DNA from: an uncultured Verrucomicrobiota bacterium
GTDB taxonomy: Bacteria > Verrucomicrobiota > Verrucomicrobiia > Opitutales > Opitutaceae
DNA length: 44,461 bases
Direction: 5' to 3'
Assembly: GCA_903960515.1 (NCBI GenBank)
Contig: CAJCBL010000112.1
Coordinates: 1 to 44,461 of the forward strand
Numbering within the stretch: position 1 is the stretch's first letter; the number at the start of each line of letters is the position of its first letter. The translations under genes and the position numbers were made by a program. Below are positions 1 to 10,468 of this stretch, piece by piece. Below the pieces are notes generated by a model. It was given only the letters and a program-made list of their open reading frames with translations, did not search any database and was not told the DNA's origin.

Positions 1-263
1 GCCCGGGCACTGGAATCCGGGGGGAAGAAAAACCACGCAAGGAAGAAGACTCTTCTTTGAGCAATGAGGGAAGAAGATCGACCCAAGAAGAGGTGACTTC
101 CTGCCCGCCAGAAACCGAACACTTCATGCCCGCCGCTTACAGGGTAGTCGACGCTGATCTTGCCCTGGGCCTTTTCGCTTGGCGCGACAGGATCGGGCGG
201 GGGATTTGGCAGGGCAACGGGGCAGGCACAGCAAAGCAGGAGCGCTGCAACAAGTGTCTTCAT
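1..263 (-). CDS. Fourth STN-family paralogue, start only, apparently truncated
   Basis: An open frame with no stop runs from an ATG at 263 to the window edge (87 codons). Its ATG overlaps the TGA of the preceding gene (ATGA at 263-260), exactly as the upstream genes of this array overlap each other. It begins with an export signal (MKTLVAALLLCC) and reaches KISVDYP at residues 35-41, matching the first strand of the secretin-N domains in its neighbours (RISVDFP, RISLDYA). After residue 42 the similarity stops: the expected amphipathic helix (DEEIRTVL in the neighbour) is replaced by a Gly/Ser/Phe/Arg-rich stretch that is not STN-like. I read this as a paralogue broken near position 140 by a frameshift or insertion. 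The alternative is a different mature domain continuing past the edge. The start and overlap are seen directly; the truncation is inferred. Confidence 0.55.
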   Translation of the reverse strand, partial: MKTLVAALLLCCACPVALPNPPPDPVAPSEKAQGKISVDYPVSGGHEVFGFWRAGSHLFLGRSSSLIAQRRVFFLAWFFFPPDSSAR

Positions 264-874
264 ACGGGCGAGGTTCTGCCTGGGTGCGCGGCCAGTGTCG
301 AGTGGTGCATCAGCCAGTAGGCCAGCAGCGGCACGAAGCCGCCGCCCAGGACGAGCAACAACCAGAACGGCTTCGGTGCGAAGCGGGTCTTTGTCGCCAG
401 CCGATCTCGGGCCACAGCACCGCAGAGAATGAGATGAGCGAGGAGTAGCGGCATCATTGTGAGGTAGGGGAGCGAGCGGAAAGCCAGAGCCACAGCCCAG
501 GGCAAGTCGGAGGCGGAGCCGCGTCCATTGAATGGGAACGCAGGGGCCGGCTCGGTGCTGAGCGATACCACGCAGATGATGTTCTCCTCCTCGACAAAGT
601 CATAGCCGATAGGGTACAGGGCACGGCGGAAGATTTGTCGCCAAGTTGCATCGCGTAGCGTGACGCTGGTGCGCCCCTTCAGTTCCTCAGGAATGAGCAG
701 GTTGAGTTCATAGAGATCGGCGACATTGCGCAGGACCGTGCGGATCTCCTCGTCTGGGAAATCGACGCTGATCCGGTCGGTGTCGCTTTTGGGGTAGCTG
801 CTCGAAGCGGGCCCGGGGCTGGCGGTGGCGAGCAAGCTGACCCACATGAAAAGCAATGACGCGAGGGTTCTCAT
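260..874 (-). CDS. Secretin-N (STN-like) domain membrane protein, single domain
   Basis: A 204-residue protein. The chosen ATG at 874 overlaps the TGA of the gene before it (ATGA) and gives a signal peptide or anchor at residues 1-22. Residues 34-104 form one STN-like unit: RISVDFPDEEIRTVL, then NLLIPEEL, then the TWRQIFRRAL and PIGYDF blocks typical of the short beta-alpha-beta repeats at the N-terminus of secretins and TonB transducers. Two hydrophobic segments follow (about 133-155 and 168-189), the second containing GGGFVPLLAYWLMHHS. That C-terminal pair is shared with both upstream neighbours, so the three genes arose by duplication. No secretin barrel is present. The function is not known. 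The location is probably envelope, with the STN unit in the periplasm. Confidence 0.7.
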   Translation of the reverse strand: MRTLASLLFMWVSLLATASPGPASSSYPKSDTDRISVDFPDEEIRTVLRNVADLYELNLLIPEELKGRTSVTLRDATWRQIFRRALYPIGYDFVEEENIICVVSLSTEPAPAFPFNGRGSASDLPWAVALAFRSLPYLTMMPLLLAHLILCGAVARDRLATKTRFAPKPFWLLLVLGGGFVPLLAYWLMHHSTLAAHPGRTSPV

Positions 875-1818
875 GGCTTGCGGCCGGCTTTTGAAGCTGA
901 GGGAACGAGCGAGGAGTGGTGCATCACCCAGTAGGCCAGTAGCGGCACTACGCCGCCGCCGAACACGAACAGCACCCAGAGCGGCTTCGGCAGGAAAATG
1001 GTTTGGCGACCCAGGCGGCAACGGGCGACACCGATGGCGAAGACGATGTGTAGCAGTGCAAGCGGCACGACCACAGCGGAGGCCAGCAAGGGCCAGCGCG
1101 CAACGAATTGAAGCAGTGCGGCCTGGGCGAATGTTGCTGGCGGCTGGGGCGACACGTCGGGCAGTTTCGGGCCAGGGCGGACGGTCACGGCATCGCCCTC
1201 GTCATCCGCCTCGGCGAACGTGTAGCCGTGGGTGTTGAGCACCGCGCGGAAGGCTTGGCGCCAAGTCACACCGGTGAGGTGTACTGTAGCGGTGAAGTCG
1301 AGTTCGCAGGGTATACTGAGGCTCAGATGACTGGCTTTGGCGATGTGGTTGAGCACCTCGGACGCCGGCGCATCGGTGAAGCTCACGGCGATGCGCGGCT
1401 CGCCGGGGCCATCGGCTTGGGGAAAGAGGATGTCGGGCGTCCAGGACTGGGCGAGATCCCCGCGGTTGACGACTCGCACCAACCCACCCCGCTCGATACC
1501 AACGAACCCGATTGGCGAGAGCACCTCACGGTAGATTTGGCGCCAAGTAACGTTGCGGAGCTTCACGCTGGTGCACCCCTGGATGCGCGAGGAGATGACC
1601 AGATTGATACCGGCGGCGTCGGCAACCTCCGCGAGGATGGTGACGATCTCCTGGTTCGGGAAGTCGACCCTGAACAATGGATCGCTCGTGCCCTCGTGGG
1701 CGACTTGTGTGATACGGGCCGGGGCGGCCGCGGAGGCCCGGAGGCAGGCTGGACCTATGGCGATGAAGGCTAGCGCGACAAACACTGCGTGGTGGAGTGA
1801 TGCGAAGGAGCGTTTCAT
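871..1818 (-). CDS. Secretin-N (STN-like) domain membrane protein, two domains
   Basis: A 315-residue paralogue of its neighbours. The ATG at 1818 overlaps the preceding TGA (ATGA at 1818-1815), and its own TGA overlaps the next ATG. Residues 1-31 look like a signal peptide. Two STN-like units follow at about 48-118 and 142-214, each with the RVDFP or RIAVSF strand, a helix, a CTSVKL-type strand and a TWRQ motif. Two membrane segments at about 243-266 and 281-299 end in VVPLLAYWVMHHS, the family signature in this cluster. It belongs with Pfam Secretin_N/STN-type folds. Such units normally sit in front of a secretin channel, which is absent here. A scaffold or sensing role in the envelope is only inference. 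Confidence 0.7.
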   Translation of the reverse strand: MKRSFASLHHAVFVALAFIAIGPACLRASAAAPARITQVAHEGTSDPLFRVDFPNQEIVTILAEVADAAGINLVISSRIQGCTSVKLRNVTWRQIYREVLSPIGFVGIERGGLVRVVNRGDLAQSWTPDILFPQADGPGEPRIAVSFTDAPASEVLNHIAKASHLSLSIPCELDFTATVHLTGVTWRQAFRAVLNTHGYTFAEADDEGDAVTVRPGPKLPDVSPQPPATFAQAALLQFVARWPLLASAVVVPLALLHIVFAIGVARCRLGRQTIFLPKPLWVLFVFGGGVVPLLAYWVMHHSSLVPSASKAGRKP

Positions 1819-2717
1819 TGCGCGGAGCTTTCGTTGCTCGGGTCGAATTGCGGCGGGCTGGGCGGAGAGTAGTGGAAGACCCAATAGGCGAGCAACGGGA
1901 TCACCCCGGCTAGGAGGATCAGCAGTGCCCATAGCCACTTCGGGGCGAATAGGGCAGGGCGGGGGAGCGGAGTGCGAACTACGCCGACCATGAAGATGAA
2001 ATGGACACAAAGGCCAAGGATGGCCGCCCCAAACGGGAAGAGCTTGGGCGCTAGCGTCGTTGAGTAGAGCCGGCTCAGTGGGCCGGTATCCGGCTTCTGC
2101 GCTGCGGCAGGGATCGCGGCTGGGTAGATGCGTACGACGCCCTTCGACTCGGCGAAGGTGAAGCCGATCGGGGTGAGCAATTCGCGGAAAATCTTCCGCC
2201 AAGTGGCGCCGCGCAGTGTGATTGTTGTCAGGCCCTGCAGTTGAATCGGAGCGGCGATCTCGAGGCCGGCTCGCTCGGCAATGTCGCGCAGGACATCGCG
2301 AATGGGCTGGTTGATCACTTCGATTGAGAGCGGCTTCTCGTCGGGAGCATCCGGGGAGGGGAAGATGCAGTCGAAATCGAACTCAGGAGTATCGAAGAGG
2401 TCGATGGGGTAGACGCGCAGGATGCGGCCATCAAGCTTGATGCCGGCATTCATGTGCTTTGTGACCAGTGTTAGGGCTGTACCCAGCGGGACATCCTCCA
2501 AAAGAATACCGATCTTCCCCCGTACTGGATTTATGACGGAGAGGTCCATGTCGCAGGCCTTGGCGATTTCGGCGAGAACAACCCCGGCCTCCTCTTCGGC
2601 GTAATCGAGGGAGATGCGCTGGGTGTCCGGATTGTAGCGAGCCCGGGAGGCGACCGCCGGGCTTGGCGTGATGCAGGCTGCCCCGAGAAGAAGCAGTAGG
2701 CAGGGGAGAAACTTCAC
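1815..2717 (-). CDS. Secretin-N (STN-like) domain membrane protein, two domains, first gene of the array
   Basis: The frame is open to a GTG at 2819. I prefer the GTG at 2717 because it puts the signal peptide (VKFLPCLLLLLGAAC) at the N-terminus, giving 300 residues; no clear ribosome site decides between them. STN-like units lie at about 34-103 and 129-198; the second carries TTITLRGATWRKIFREL and TPIGFTF. Membrane segments lie at about 226-247 and 261-282, the latter with GVIPLLAYWVFHYS. The stop overlaps the next ATG, so this is the head of a translationally coupled operon of three complete paralogues plus a fourth start. The first unit is the most divergent of the set and lacks the TWRQ motif. 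The function is unassigned. Confidence 0.65.
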   Translation of the reverse strand: MKFLPCLLLLLGAACITPSPAVASRARYNPDTQRISLDYAEEEAGVVLAEIAKACDMDLSVINPVRGKIGILLEDVPLGTALTLVTKHMNAGIKLDGRILRVYPIDLFDTPEFDFDCIFPSPDAPDEKPLSIEVINQPIRDVLRDIAERAGLEIAAPIQLQGLTTITLRGATWRKIFRELLTPIGFTFAESKGVVRIYPAAIPAAAQKPDTGPLSRLYSTTLAPKLFPFGAAILGLCVHFIFMVGVVRTPLPRPALFAPKWLWALLILLAGVIPLLAYWVFHYSPPSPPQFDPSNESSAQ

Positions 2718-2946
2718 GCCTGCAGTAGTGGGCGGCTGAACCTCACCGTCAATGTCACCGCCATTCGAATTCGCGGCCGTGTTTGGATTCCGCTCAAGTG
2801 CCCGATCACCCGCAGCCACGCCTGGCGGGCAGGCGCAGCGCCTGTGGTTGGCCCGCTTAGCCGATGTCCATCGCGTGAACGCCCGCTGGCCCGCAGTTAC
2901 GGCAACCCCGCCCTCTCAACCCCGTTCCTCCAAATCGTCGTCCCGC

Positions 2947-3642
2947 TCAGCCCTCCTCGCGGAAGACGACACGGCGTTTCAGCAGCCAGCGCACACCGAA
3001 CAGATCATACAGCCCGCGCAGCGCCCGTCCCCAGTTCGTGTATTTCGACACGCCCTTCTGCCGCTGGCGGTGGCGCACCGCCACCTGCTGCACGGTGAAA
3101 CCGGCCCCGCGAAACAGCGCTGGCATGAAGCGGTGCATGCCGTTGAACGCCACCAGCGCCACCCGCGCCTCGCGACGGAAAACCTTCATCGGGCAGCCGG
3201 TGTCGCGGGCCCCGTCGTGGAGCACCGCCTTGCGGATCGCGTTGGCAAACTTCGAGGCCGCGCGCTTGCTCCACGTGTCCTCGCGCGTCGCCCGGTAGCC
3301 CACTACCGCATCCACCTTCTCCCGGCGCAGCGTCTCCACCATCGCAGCATAGTCGGCCGGATCGGTCTGGCCGTCGCCATCCATCGTGCCGATCACCGCC
3401 CCGGTAGCTGCCATGATTCCTCGGAACATCGCCGCGCTCTGGCCCATGTTGCGGGGCAGCCGCAGCCCGCGCACGCCGGCCACCGTGCCGATCTTCGCCC
3501 AGGTGCCGTCGCGGCTGCCGTCGTCGACAGCGATCACTTCGGCCTCGGGCTGCGCCCTCAGAATTTCGGCCAGCACGGATACAACGTTTTCCTCTTCATT
3601 GAAAAACGGCACTACGATGGACAGCTCGGGCACTCGGGTCAT
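2947..3642 (-). CDS. Family 2 glycosyltransferase, dolichol-phosphate-mannose synthase-like
   Basis: A 231-residue soluble GT-A enzyme. The ATG at 3642 is chosen because the fold begins immediately (ELSIVVPFFNEEENV, residues 6-20). The nucleotide-binding pair is VDDGS (39-43), and the metal-binding DxD is in TMDGDGQTDP (87-96). The later MKVFRREARV segment and a short basic end resemble DPM1/GtrB-type transferases that move a sugar from NDP-sugar to undecaprenyl phosphate. No C-terminal membrane pair follows, so it resembles the soluble DPM1 form. The gene stands alone on the minus strand with about 230 bp before the STN operon. The substrate cannot be told from sequence. Confidence 0.85.
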   Translation of the reverse strand: MTRVPELSIVVPFFNEEENVVSVLAEILRAQPEAEVIAVDDGSRDGTWAKIGTVAGVRGLRLPRNMGQSAAMFRGIMAATGAVIGTMDGDGQTDPADYAAMVETLRREKVDAVVGYRATREDTWSKRAASKFANAIRKAVLHDGARDTGCPMKVFRREARVALVAFNGMHRFMPALFRGAGFTVQQVAVRHRQRQKGVSKYTNWGRALRGLYDLFGVRWLLKRRVVFREEG

Positions 3643-3802
3643 TTGGTGCAGTGTGGAAACCGGCCGCCGTCTGGCGAGCCGCAAGCAATCCCCGGACCGG
3701 CCTTTCGATCTCTCCGATCCCGGCCACTCCTGCAGCGAGCGCCTGATCGGCGGCCATCACCGGCGAGTCCAGCCGCGGTTCGGATCCCGGCCGGGGAGTG
3801 GT

Positions 3803-4009
3803 TCAATAGTGCGGCGGCCGCTCGTCGGGAATGGTACCGCCATCGGTTCCGCGCTCGACGCGTTCGCGCAACTGCTTTTGTCGCGCCTCCAGCAGGTCCA
3901 GGCGCGCCGCCATCTCCAGCATGGCCCGATCCTGTGCCGCCACGTGTTTCTCCAGAAACGCGTAACGAGACTCCAGGATACCGAGGCGTTCGCTCTCTTC
4001 GTTGGCCAT
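3803..4009 (-). CDS. slyX: SlyX family protein
   Basis: A 68-residue protein, the usual SlyX length. It is almost entirely one coiled coil (heptad leucines through LESRYAFLEKHVAAQDRAM to LLEARQKQLRERV) and ends in the diagnostic PPHY tail. SlyX proteins are short coiled-coil proteins of unknown molecular role, first named next to slyD in enteric bacteria. Here it lies between a DUF255 protein and a glycosyltransferase, with 52 bp to the former, and may share its transcript. The identification rests on size, coil and the PPHY end together. Confidence 0.85.
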   Translation of the reverse strand: MANEESERLGILESRYAFLEKHVAAQDRAMLEMAARLDLLEARQKQLRERVERGTDGGTIPDERPPHY

Positions 4010-4061
4010 GGCTCCGATATCGCCGGCCGGTGGCCCGCAGGCAATCCTTGTATTCGCCCGT

Positions 4062-6176
4062 TCAGCCCAGCAGCCCGGCCACCTGCGCCGCCTCGGTCAC
4101 CGGCGGCAGGCACATGGCTCCGCGGCAAAGATACAGGGCCGGCTGGCCTCCCACCGGCCTCATCGCCGCAAGTTCCGGCCTCAGGCGCTCGAGCCACTCC
4201 TGCCCGGCTCCACCGCCACCCGCCCAGAGAATCACCCTCGGCCGGGCTAGGCGACGATGCGCCTCCCTCGCCAGCGCGCGCAGCGCAGGGTCGCCCGGCG
4301 GCCCGGCGAAGACCCACTGCTGCGCCGGCTCCAGAGTGAAATCCACCGCCACCAACAACTGGGGCAACACCTGCGGGACCGCTGACCACTGCGCCCGCAT
4401 ACTGGAGATCGTCTCCTCCTCCTGGAGCCGCCAGTCCTCGCGCCCGAGCAGTGCGGCCAGCCGCAGCAGATTGAGCGCCGCCACCGAGCCGGCCGCCGGC
4501 TCCGCACCGTCGTAGCGTTCTTTCAGGCGCACTAGAATCGTGGGATCGCCGGCCGCGCTGCCGAAATAGCCGCCGTCGGCGGCGTCGCGAAACAGCGGAT
4601 CCATCTGCTCCTGCAACTCCGCCGCCCAGCGCAGCCACTCCGCATCGCCGCCCGCCTCGTAGAGATCGATGAGCCCGGAGATCAGGCAGGCGTAGTCCTC
4701 GGCGAACCCCGGGGCCCCAGCCACGGAGCCGCAACGGCTGCGCAGGAGCCGTCCGCCGGCAGCATCCACCAGTTGCGCACGCAGAAACCCTGCGGTGCGC
4801 CTCGCCCCCTCCAGCCAGTGGGGCTCGTCCAGCATCTGCGCCGCCCGGGCGAAGGCGGAGATCGCCAGTCCGTTCCAGGCGGTGACAATCTTGGAGTCCC
4901 GCCCCGGCCGGGGCCGGCGCTCCCGCGCGGCGAACAGGGTCGCCTTCGCCCGTTCCAGGCGAAGGGAGCTGTCCCGATCCCCTGCCGGCTGCGCGACATG
5001 GAGGATGTTGAGCCCCTCCAGTTCACCCTGCGGATCGGCGCCCGGCGGCGCGTTGCCTTCCAGCTCGATACCGAAATGGGAGCAGATCAACCGGGCGTCC
5101 CCGCCGCACAGCCTCTCCACCTCGGCCTGAGTCCATACATAGAATGCGCCCTCGCCGTGCTCCACTGGATTGTCCGGGCGGGCCGAGTCGGCATCCTCCG
5201 CCGCGAAGTATCCGCCCTCCGGTGAGGCGAGATCGCGCTCCAGGTAGCCCAATGTCTCCCGGGCTACCCGGGCATGGCGCTCGTCGCCGGTGGCCTGCCA
5301 GCCCTCCAGGTAGTTCACCACCAATTGGGCCTGATCGTAGAGCATCTTCTCGAAGTGCGGCACGCGCCATTGGGCATCGACCGAGTAGCGGTGGAAACCG
5401 CCACCGACCTGGTCATACACCCCGCCCTCCGCCATGCCCACCATCGTGGCCTGCGCCATCCCGCGCCACGCCGCGGCTTGGGCGCCGCTGCACCGCGCCA
5501 GGGCGCGGAACAGGAGGTTGAGGTTGACCGGCCGCGGGAACTTCGGGGCCGTGCCGAAGCCGCCGCTGGTGGGGTCGAACTCGGTGCCCAGGAATTCCAG
5601 ACAGCTCGCAATCGCGCGTGCACCTTCTTGGGCATCGCTCGGCTCCGCCGCGGCCGGGGGCATGCTCCGCAGCGCCTCTACGATTCGCGCCCCCTCACCG
5701 CGCACCTCCTGCGCTCTCGTGGCCCATGCTTGGGCGATGCGCCGCAGTACCTCGGGGAAACCGGGCCGCCCCCAGCGGTCGGCCGGCGGGAAATAGGTGC
5801 CTCCAAAGAATGGTTCCAGCTGTGGAGTGAGCCACACGCTCAACGGCCAGCCCCCTTGCCCGGTCGAAGCCTGCACGTACGCCATGTAGAGGCGGTCGAC
5901 ATCGGGCCGCTCCTCGCGGTCAACCTTCACCGGAACGAAGTGCTCGTTGAGCAGTGCGGCCGTGGCCGGGTGCTCGAAGGACTCGTGCGCCATCACATGG
6001 CACCAGTGGCAGGTTGAATAGCCGATCGAGAGGAAGACCGGCTTGCTCTCGGCGCGGGCGCGGGCGAAGGCCTCCTCTCCCCACGGCAGCCAGTCGACAG
6101 GGTTTCCGGCGTGCTGTTTGAGATACGGAGAGGCTGTCTCCGCCAGGCGGTTGCGGGGGGAGGGCGGGAGCTTCAT
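4062..6176 (-). CDS. YyaL/DUF255 thioredoxin-domain protein
   Basis: A 704-residue protein. The ATG at 6176 is chosen over an upstream one because the family opens with [14 protein letters not shown], found at residues 8-21. The thioredoxin-like domain follows with the STCHWCHVM redox motif and the family block [11 protein letters not shown]. The remaining 500 residues resemble the alpha/alpha toroid of six-hairpin glycosidases ([22 protein letters not shown]). Homologues are bacterial YyaL and human SPATA20; the biochemical activity is not established. It is of full family length with no lesion. It is probably cytoplasmic, since no signal peptide is seen. Confidence 0.9.
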   Translation of the reverse strand: MKLPPSPRNRLAETASPYLKQHAGNPVDWLPWGEEAFARARAESKPVFLSIGYSTCHWCHVMAHESFEHPATAALLNEHFVPVKVDREERPDVDRLYMAYVQASTGQGGWPLSVWLTPQLEPFFGGTYFPPADRWGRPGFPEVLRRIAQAWATRAQEVRGEGARIVEALRSMPPAAAEPSDAQEGARAIASCLEFLGTEFDPTSGGFGTAPKFPRPVNLNLLFRALARCSGAQAAAWRGMAQATMVGMAEGGVYDQVGGGFHRYSVDAQWRVPHFEKMLYDQAQLVVNYLEGWQATGDERHARVARETLGYLERDLASPEGGYFAAEDADSARPDNPVEHGEGAFYVWTQAEVERLCGGDARLICSHFGIELEGNAPPGADPQGELEGLNILHVAQPAGDRDSSLRLERAKATLFAARERRPRPGRDSKIVTAWNGLAISAFARAAQMLDEPHWLEGARRTAGFLRAQLVDAAGGRLLRSRCGSVAGAPGFAEDYACLISGLIDLYEAGGDAEWLRWAAELQEQMDPLFRDAADGGYFGSAAGDPTILVRLKERYDGAEPAAGSVAALNLLRLAALLGREDWRLQEEETISSMRAQWSAVPQVLPQLLVAVDFTLEPAQQWVFAGPPGDPALRALAREAHRRLARPRVILWAGGGGAGQEWLERLRPELAAMRPVGGQPALYLCRGAMCLPPVTEAAQVAGLLG

Positions 6177-6295
6177 CGCCGCCAAGCAAGCTGCGGGCGT
6201 GCCGAAGACAACCCTGGCCGTGGCTTGCTGCACTGGACACAAGCGCGGCGGGCTCTGGGCCCGCCGCAGCATTACCGGAAGTTGTGAGCCGGAGG

Positions 6296-9200
6296 CTACT
6301 TCTTCCCGAACTTGAAGATGCCCTTCACGCTCTTCGCCTCGCTGGCGCTTGGGGGAGCCGCCTCGCCGTCGGCCAACTGGGCCAGCATGTCCTGGAACTT
6401 CTTCTGGTCGACTTCGAGCTTGCCGGCTTGGGCGCGGATACGGTCCTCCTGCTGCTTGAGCATGCGTTCCTGCTCCTGGAGGGCGAGCAACTCGCTTTCG
6501 AAATTCTTGCGCTCGCTCTCGAGGGCGGCGGTGGCCTTGTTGAGCTGGTCCCAGCCGGTGCGCACCTTCTCCTCGCCCACGGCCGCTGCGGCCGGCGCTG
6601 CTGCGGAGCGTTTCTGGAGCAGCACCTTATCGGCCTCCAACTGGGCCTGCTGTTTGCGCAACCGCTCCTCGTAGCCCTTGAGATTGGCTTCCTGGATTTG
6701 CCAGGACTCGATGTCCTGCATGAGCTCCTGGCGTTCGCGCTCGAGCTGGCCGGTATTCTCCTTGTGCTTGCGCTGCTCGTCCTCGAAGACGCGCTGCTCC
6801 TCTTGCAGGCGCAGTTCCTGCGCCTTGAGCTGCTTGCGCTGGTCCTCGAGTTGTTTGAGATCGGCCTCGGAGGCCCCGGTCTTGCCGGCGGGGGCTGCCT
6901 TGCGGGCTGCCTCGAGTTCGGCGCGAGCGGCATCAAGTTCGGCGCGGGCGCTCTTGCGGGCTGCCTCGAGCTCGCTGCGGGCGGTGGCGGCGGCCTTCTG
7001 CTCGGCGGCGAGCGCCGTGCGCAGGTCGGCCTCGCTGGCGGCGAGTTGGGCCTTTTCCTCTTCGAGGGCCACGGCTTGGCGGGCGAGCTTGTCCTTCTCG
7101 GCCTTGAGGGCGGCGGCCTCGCGCTCAGACTGTACCCGGCGTGCGGCGACGTCGGCGGGGGTATGCCGGCCGCTGCCCAGCTCGGCGCGCTCGCGGTCGA
7201 GGGCGGCGGTGCGGGCTGTGAGCTCGGCGGACTGCTGCTCGATCTCGGCGCGCTGGTCGGCCAGCGTGGAGTCGAGTTGGGAAAGTTCCTCGCGCTGGCG
7301 CCTGTTCAGCGCCGACTGCTGCTCGATGGTGGTCTGCTGCTCGTGCAGGGACCGGCGAAGGCTCTCGACCTTGATGGATTCGCTGCGGTGCTTGGTTTGT
7401 GCGGACTGCAGTTCGCCGCGCTCCTGCTCCACGAGTTGGCGCTCCTCCTCGATCTGTTTGAAAAGCTGTTCGCGCTCGGCCACCAGCCCGGCGCGCTCCT
7501 TCTCCAGCATCGCCTCCAGTTGGTTGGCTCGGCTCTTCTCGTTGCGCACCGTCGCTTCGGATGTCTTCAAGCGCGCAATGCGCTCGTCGAGGGCGACCTG
7601 CTGGGTGGCGAGCTGTTCGGCCTCCTGCCGCACTCGGGCAGCCTCCTCCTGAAGCCCGGCCAGGCGCTGCGCCTCGGCCTGCAGTTCGGCGCCGCGGGCC
7701 TCGAGTTCGGCATCTTTGGCCTGGATACTAGCGGCCTCCTCCTTGGCGGCTGCGCGCTCCTTCTCCAGCTCCGCCTTGGCTGCGGCCACTTCGGCCTCAT
7801 GCAGGACGCGGGCTTGGTCGAGGGCGCGTTTGCCCTGCTCAACTTCGGCGAATTTCTGGGCTTCGCCGGCCACGCGCTTGACCTCGGCGTCGAGCTCGGC
7901 CTCCCACTGCTTCTGCTCTCCCTTGGCAGTGGCAAGCTCGGCGGTTTCCTGCGCGAGTTTCGAACGGTCCGCGGCGAGCCGGGTATTGGCCTGCTCAAAT
8001 TCCTTCTGCTGCTCAACCAGCTTGGCATTGCGTGCGGCAAGCTCGGAGGCCTCGGCGTTGGCCTTCTCGGCGGCGGCTTTGGCGGCGGCCTGTTCCAGCG
8101 TCAACTTCGCCTGGTTTGCCTTGAGCTGGGCCATGGATGCCTCGTGGCTTGCCTCGGCGGCGGCCAACTGGCTGGCGCGCTGGGAGAGCTTCTGCCCCTC
8201 GCCGGCGATGCGAGCTTCGTTGTCGCGCAGTGCCTTCTCCTGGGTTTGCAGCTCCTCGAGCTTGCGCTTGGCTTGGGCCACCAGCGCCATCTCTTCGGCG
8301 AGCTTGGCCTCGCGGTCGGCCAGATCGGCCTCGCGCTTGGCCAAGGCGCCCTTCTCCTGCTTGATCTTGGCGTCGGCCACCTTGATCTCGCCATAGAGGG
8401 CAACCTCCTGGGCCAAGCGTGCCTCGGCGGTCTTGAGTTTATCCTCACGCTGGACCAGCGCCTCGGAGTTCTTCTCCAACTGCTGCTTGAGCGCGCGCAG
8501 TCCGTCGAGCTTGGCGATCTCGCTCTCCACGAGTTCGCGCTCGACGGTGAGTTCGCTGCGCTCTTTGGCCAAGGCGGCCTTGTCCGTCTCGTACTTGGCG
8601 GTGGCTGCAGCCTGTTCGGTCTCGCGCTTGGCGAGGGCGGCTTTGCCCTGTTCAAGAAACTTGGTCTGCTGCTCGACTGCGGCCTGATCGGCGGCTACGG
8701 CGGCAGCTTGGTCGGCCTGTTCGGCCTCCTGAGTCTGCAACTGGGCGAGCTGGGTCTTGAGCAGTTCCTGCTGACGGCCCAGGCCCTGGCGTTCGCCTTC
8801 GAGTTGGCCCTGATGGCGGGCGAAATCCTTCTGCTTGGCTGCCAGGGCTGCTGAGTCGCGCTCGACCTTGGCCATGTGTTCGCGCACCCGCTCCTGCTCC
8901 TCCTGCAGACCGGCCACTTCGCGGCGCGCGTTCTCGATGTCGGCCTGCTCGGCGGCCACGGACTCGGCGGAAGCGACCAGTTGTTTCTCGCGGCGGTCGA
9001 GCTCGGTCTCGCGGGCCTTGAACCGCTCCAAGCGGGTAAGCTTGAGGTCGAGCTCGGCGCGCTCTGCCCTGAGCGCCTTCTCCTTTTCGGAAAGGGTGTT
9101 CTCGGTGAGCTGGATACCCTCGCGCTGTTCCTCGATCCGGAGACGATCGTCCTCGATCTGCTGACGCTCGGCGGCGAGCTGGCGGCGCTTCTCCTCGAAG

Positions 9201-10468
9201 CCCTTCGAGCCGGTGAAAAGCGTGGACTCCTGCTCCTTGAGCCGGGCGGTGGCGGTGGCGAGCTCGGCGCGTGTCTTCTCTACTTGGGCACGCTCGTTGA
9301 GGGCCTCCTCGGCCTGCGACTGGAGATCGGCGAGTTGGGTGCGTTCCTGCTCCAGTGCCTGCTCGCGCTTGGCGAGGTCGGCGGCCAAGGAGTCGAGCTG
9401 CTTCTGGCGCTCGAGTTTGGTGGTGAGCTCGGACTTGAGGCGGGCGGCCTCGGCATTGGCCTTCTCAGCGGAGGCCTTGAGCGCGGCCACTTCCTGGCGA
9501 TCGCCGACGAGAGTGGACTCGGAGGCCTTGGCGGCGACGAGTTCCCGCTCGGCCTTGTGTAGGCGCTCCTCAACGTCGAGCACCCGCTGCTCCAGATCGG
9601 CCTTCTCGGCAGCGAGCTCGGTTTCAAGATTCTTGGCGCGCTGGACCACCGCAGAGTCCTGGTCGAGCTTGCCGCGGCTGCGGGTGAACTCGGCCTGTTC
9701 CTTGCTGAGCGCCTCGCGCGCATGCTCCAGCTCGACCTTGTCGGATTCCAGCGCGGCGATCTGCTTCTGCGCCTCCTTGGCGTCGGCCTGGATTTTCTGG
9801 AGCTGGGCGCGGGCGGCGGCCGTTTCGGCCTCGAGCTTGGAGGCCTGCCCGCGGGTCATCTGGAGCGTTTCCACCTCGACATGGAGCGACTCGCGCTCGG
9901 CCTTCAGGTGCTCGGTGTCGGCGGCCAGTTCGCTTTGCTGCTTGGAGAGTTTCGCCAGTTCCGCCTTCAATGCGGCGAGCTGTTGGGTCACCACACCGGT
10001 TTCGGCGGGGGCCGCCGCCTGGGGCTTGGCTCCGGGCTTGGCCGCCACTACCGGGGCGGCGGGAAGGGTTTCGATCTCGCTGGCGGCGTCGGTACCTCCA
10101 AAGGCCTCTCCGGGGCGCAACAGATGGTGTGCCCGCTCCACGATCACCTTGAAGTCTTCGGGTTGGGTGAATACGTCGACCACGCCCATCCGGATGGCTT
10201 GGATGATCGCCGGCAGCGCCAAGTCCTTCGCGCAGAGGAAAACGGGCATTACGGGCTGCTCAACGCGTATGGCAGCGAGCATGTCGCCCTCGGTCGTGCG
10301 CAACGCCTGCTCGATCAAGGCGAGATCGAAGGACTCGTGCTTGGCCAGTTCGACAGCTTCGCTGGCCTTGGAGGCAGCACGTATGTCGAAACCCGTATCA
10401 GCAAGCAGCAGTGTGAGGGTGCGCTTCGCCTTGGGGTTGCTGTGGGCGATGAGTATTTTCTTCGTCAA
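6296..10468 (-). CDS. Giant coiled-coil protein with an N-terminal degenerate response-regulator receiver domain
   Basis: About 1390 residues. The only start that keeps the receiver fold is a TTG at 10468 ([11 protein letters not shown]). No ATG lies between it and the far-upstream in-frame ATG at 10714, whose extension looks non-coding. Residues 3 to about 118 form a CheY-like alpha/beta unit, but the acidic pair (usually VDDD) reads AHSN and the phospho-acceptor position reads LALIEQ, with Glu for Asp. A short Pro/Ala linker follows. From about residue 155 nearly everything is Glu/Lys/Gln/Ala-rich coiled coil, broken near residue 920 by a Gly-His-Thr-Pro segment, and ending in a basic GIFKFGKK tail. 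It may be a cytoskeletal or scaffold protein. No phosphorylation switch is expected. Function is unassigned. Confidence 0.75.
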   Translation of the reverse strand: MTKKILIAHSNPKAKRTLTLLLADTGFDIRAASKASEAVELAKHESFDLALIEQALRTTEGDMLAAIRVEQPVMPVFLCAKDLALPAIIQAIRMGVVDVFTQPEDFKVIVERAHHLLRPGEAFGGTDAASEIETLPAAPVVAAKPGAKPQAAAPAETGVVTQQLAALKAELAKLSKQQSELAADTEHLKAERESLHVEVETLQMTRGQASKLEAETAAARAQLQKIQADAKEAQKQIAALESDKVELEHAREALSKEQAEFTRSRGKLDQDSAVVQRAKNLETELAAEKADLEQRVLDVEERLHKAERELVAAKASESTLVGDRQEVAALKASAEKANAEAARLKSELTTKLERQKQLDSLAADLAKREQALEQERTQLADLQSQAEEALNERAQVEKTRAELATATARLKEQESTLFTGSKGFEEKRRQLAAERQQIEDDRLRIEEQREGIQLTENTLSEKEKALRAERAELDLKLTRLERFKARETELDRREKQLVASAESVAAEQADIENARREVAGLQEEQERVREHMAKVERDSAALAAKQKDFARHQGQLEGERQGLGRQQELLKTQLAQLQTQEAEQADQAAAVAADQAAVEQQTKFLEQGKAALAKRETEQAAATAKYETDKAALAKERSELTVERELVESEIAKLDGLRALKQQLEKNSEALVQREDKLKTAEARLAQEVALYGEIKVADAKIKQEKGALAKREADLADREAKLAEEMALVAQAKRKLEELQTQEKALRDNEARIAGEGQKLSQRASQLAAAEASHEASMAQLKANQAKLTLEQAAAKAAAEKANAEASELAARNAKLVEQQKEFEQANTRLAADRSKLAQETAELATAKGEQKQWEAELDAEVKRVAGEAQKFAEVEQGKRALDQARVLHEAEVAAAKAELEKERAAAKEEAASIQAKDAELEARGAELQAEAQRLAGLQEEAARVRQEAEQLATQQVALDERIARLKTSEATVRNEKSRANQLEAMLEKERAGLVAEREQLFKQIEEERQLVEQERGELQSAQTKHRSESIKVESLRRSLHEQQTTIEQQSALNRRQREELSQLDSTLADQRAEIEQQSAELTARTAALDRERAELGSGRHTPADVAARRVQSEREAAALKAEKDKLARQAVALEEEKAQLAASEADLRTALAAEQKAAATARSELEAARKSARAELDAARAELEAARKAAPAGKTGASEADLKQLEDQRKQLKAQELRLQEEQRVFEDEQRKHKENTGQLERERQELMQDIESWQIQEANLKGYEERLRKQQAQLEADKVLLQKRSAAAPAAAAVGEEKVRTGWDQLNKATAALESERKNFESELLALQEQERMLKQQEDRIRAQAGKLEVDQKKFQDMLAQLADGEAAPPSASEAKSVKGIFKFGKK

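Noticed and set aside
2752-4515. A 587-codon plus-strand frame
   Set aside because: It runs antisense through the glycosyltransferase, SlyX and the end of the YyaL gene, which are well supported. Its translation is Arg/Pro/Ala-rich and featureless.
6284-8854. An 856-codon open frame on the plus strand opposite the coiled-coil gene
   Set aside because: Its Leu/Gly-rich translation is the mirror of Glu/Gln/Ala coiled-coil codons. The minus frame has a receiver fold and a proper coil, and the plus frame has no recognisable domain.
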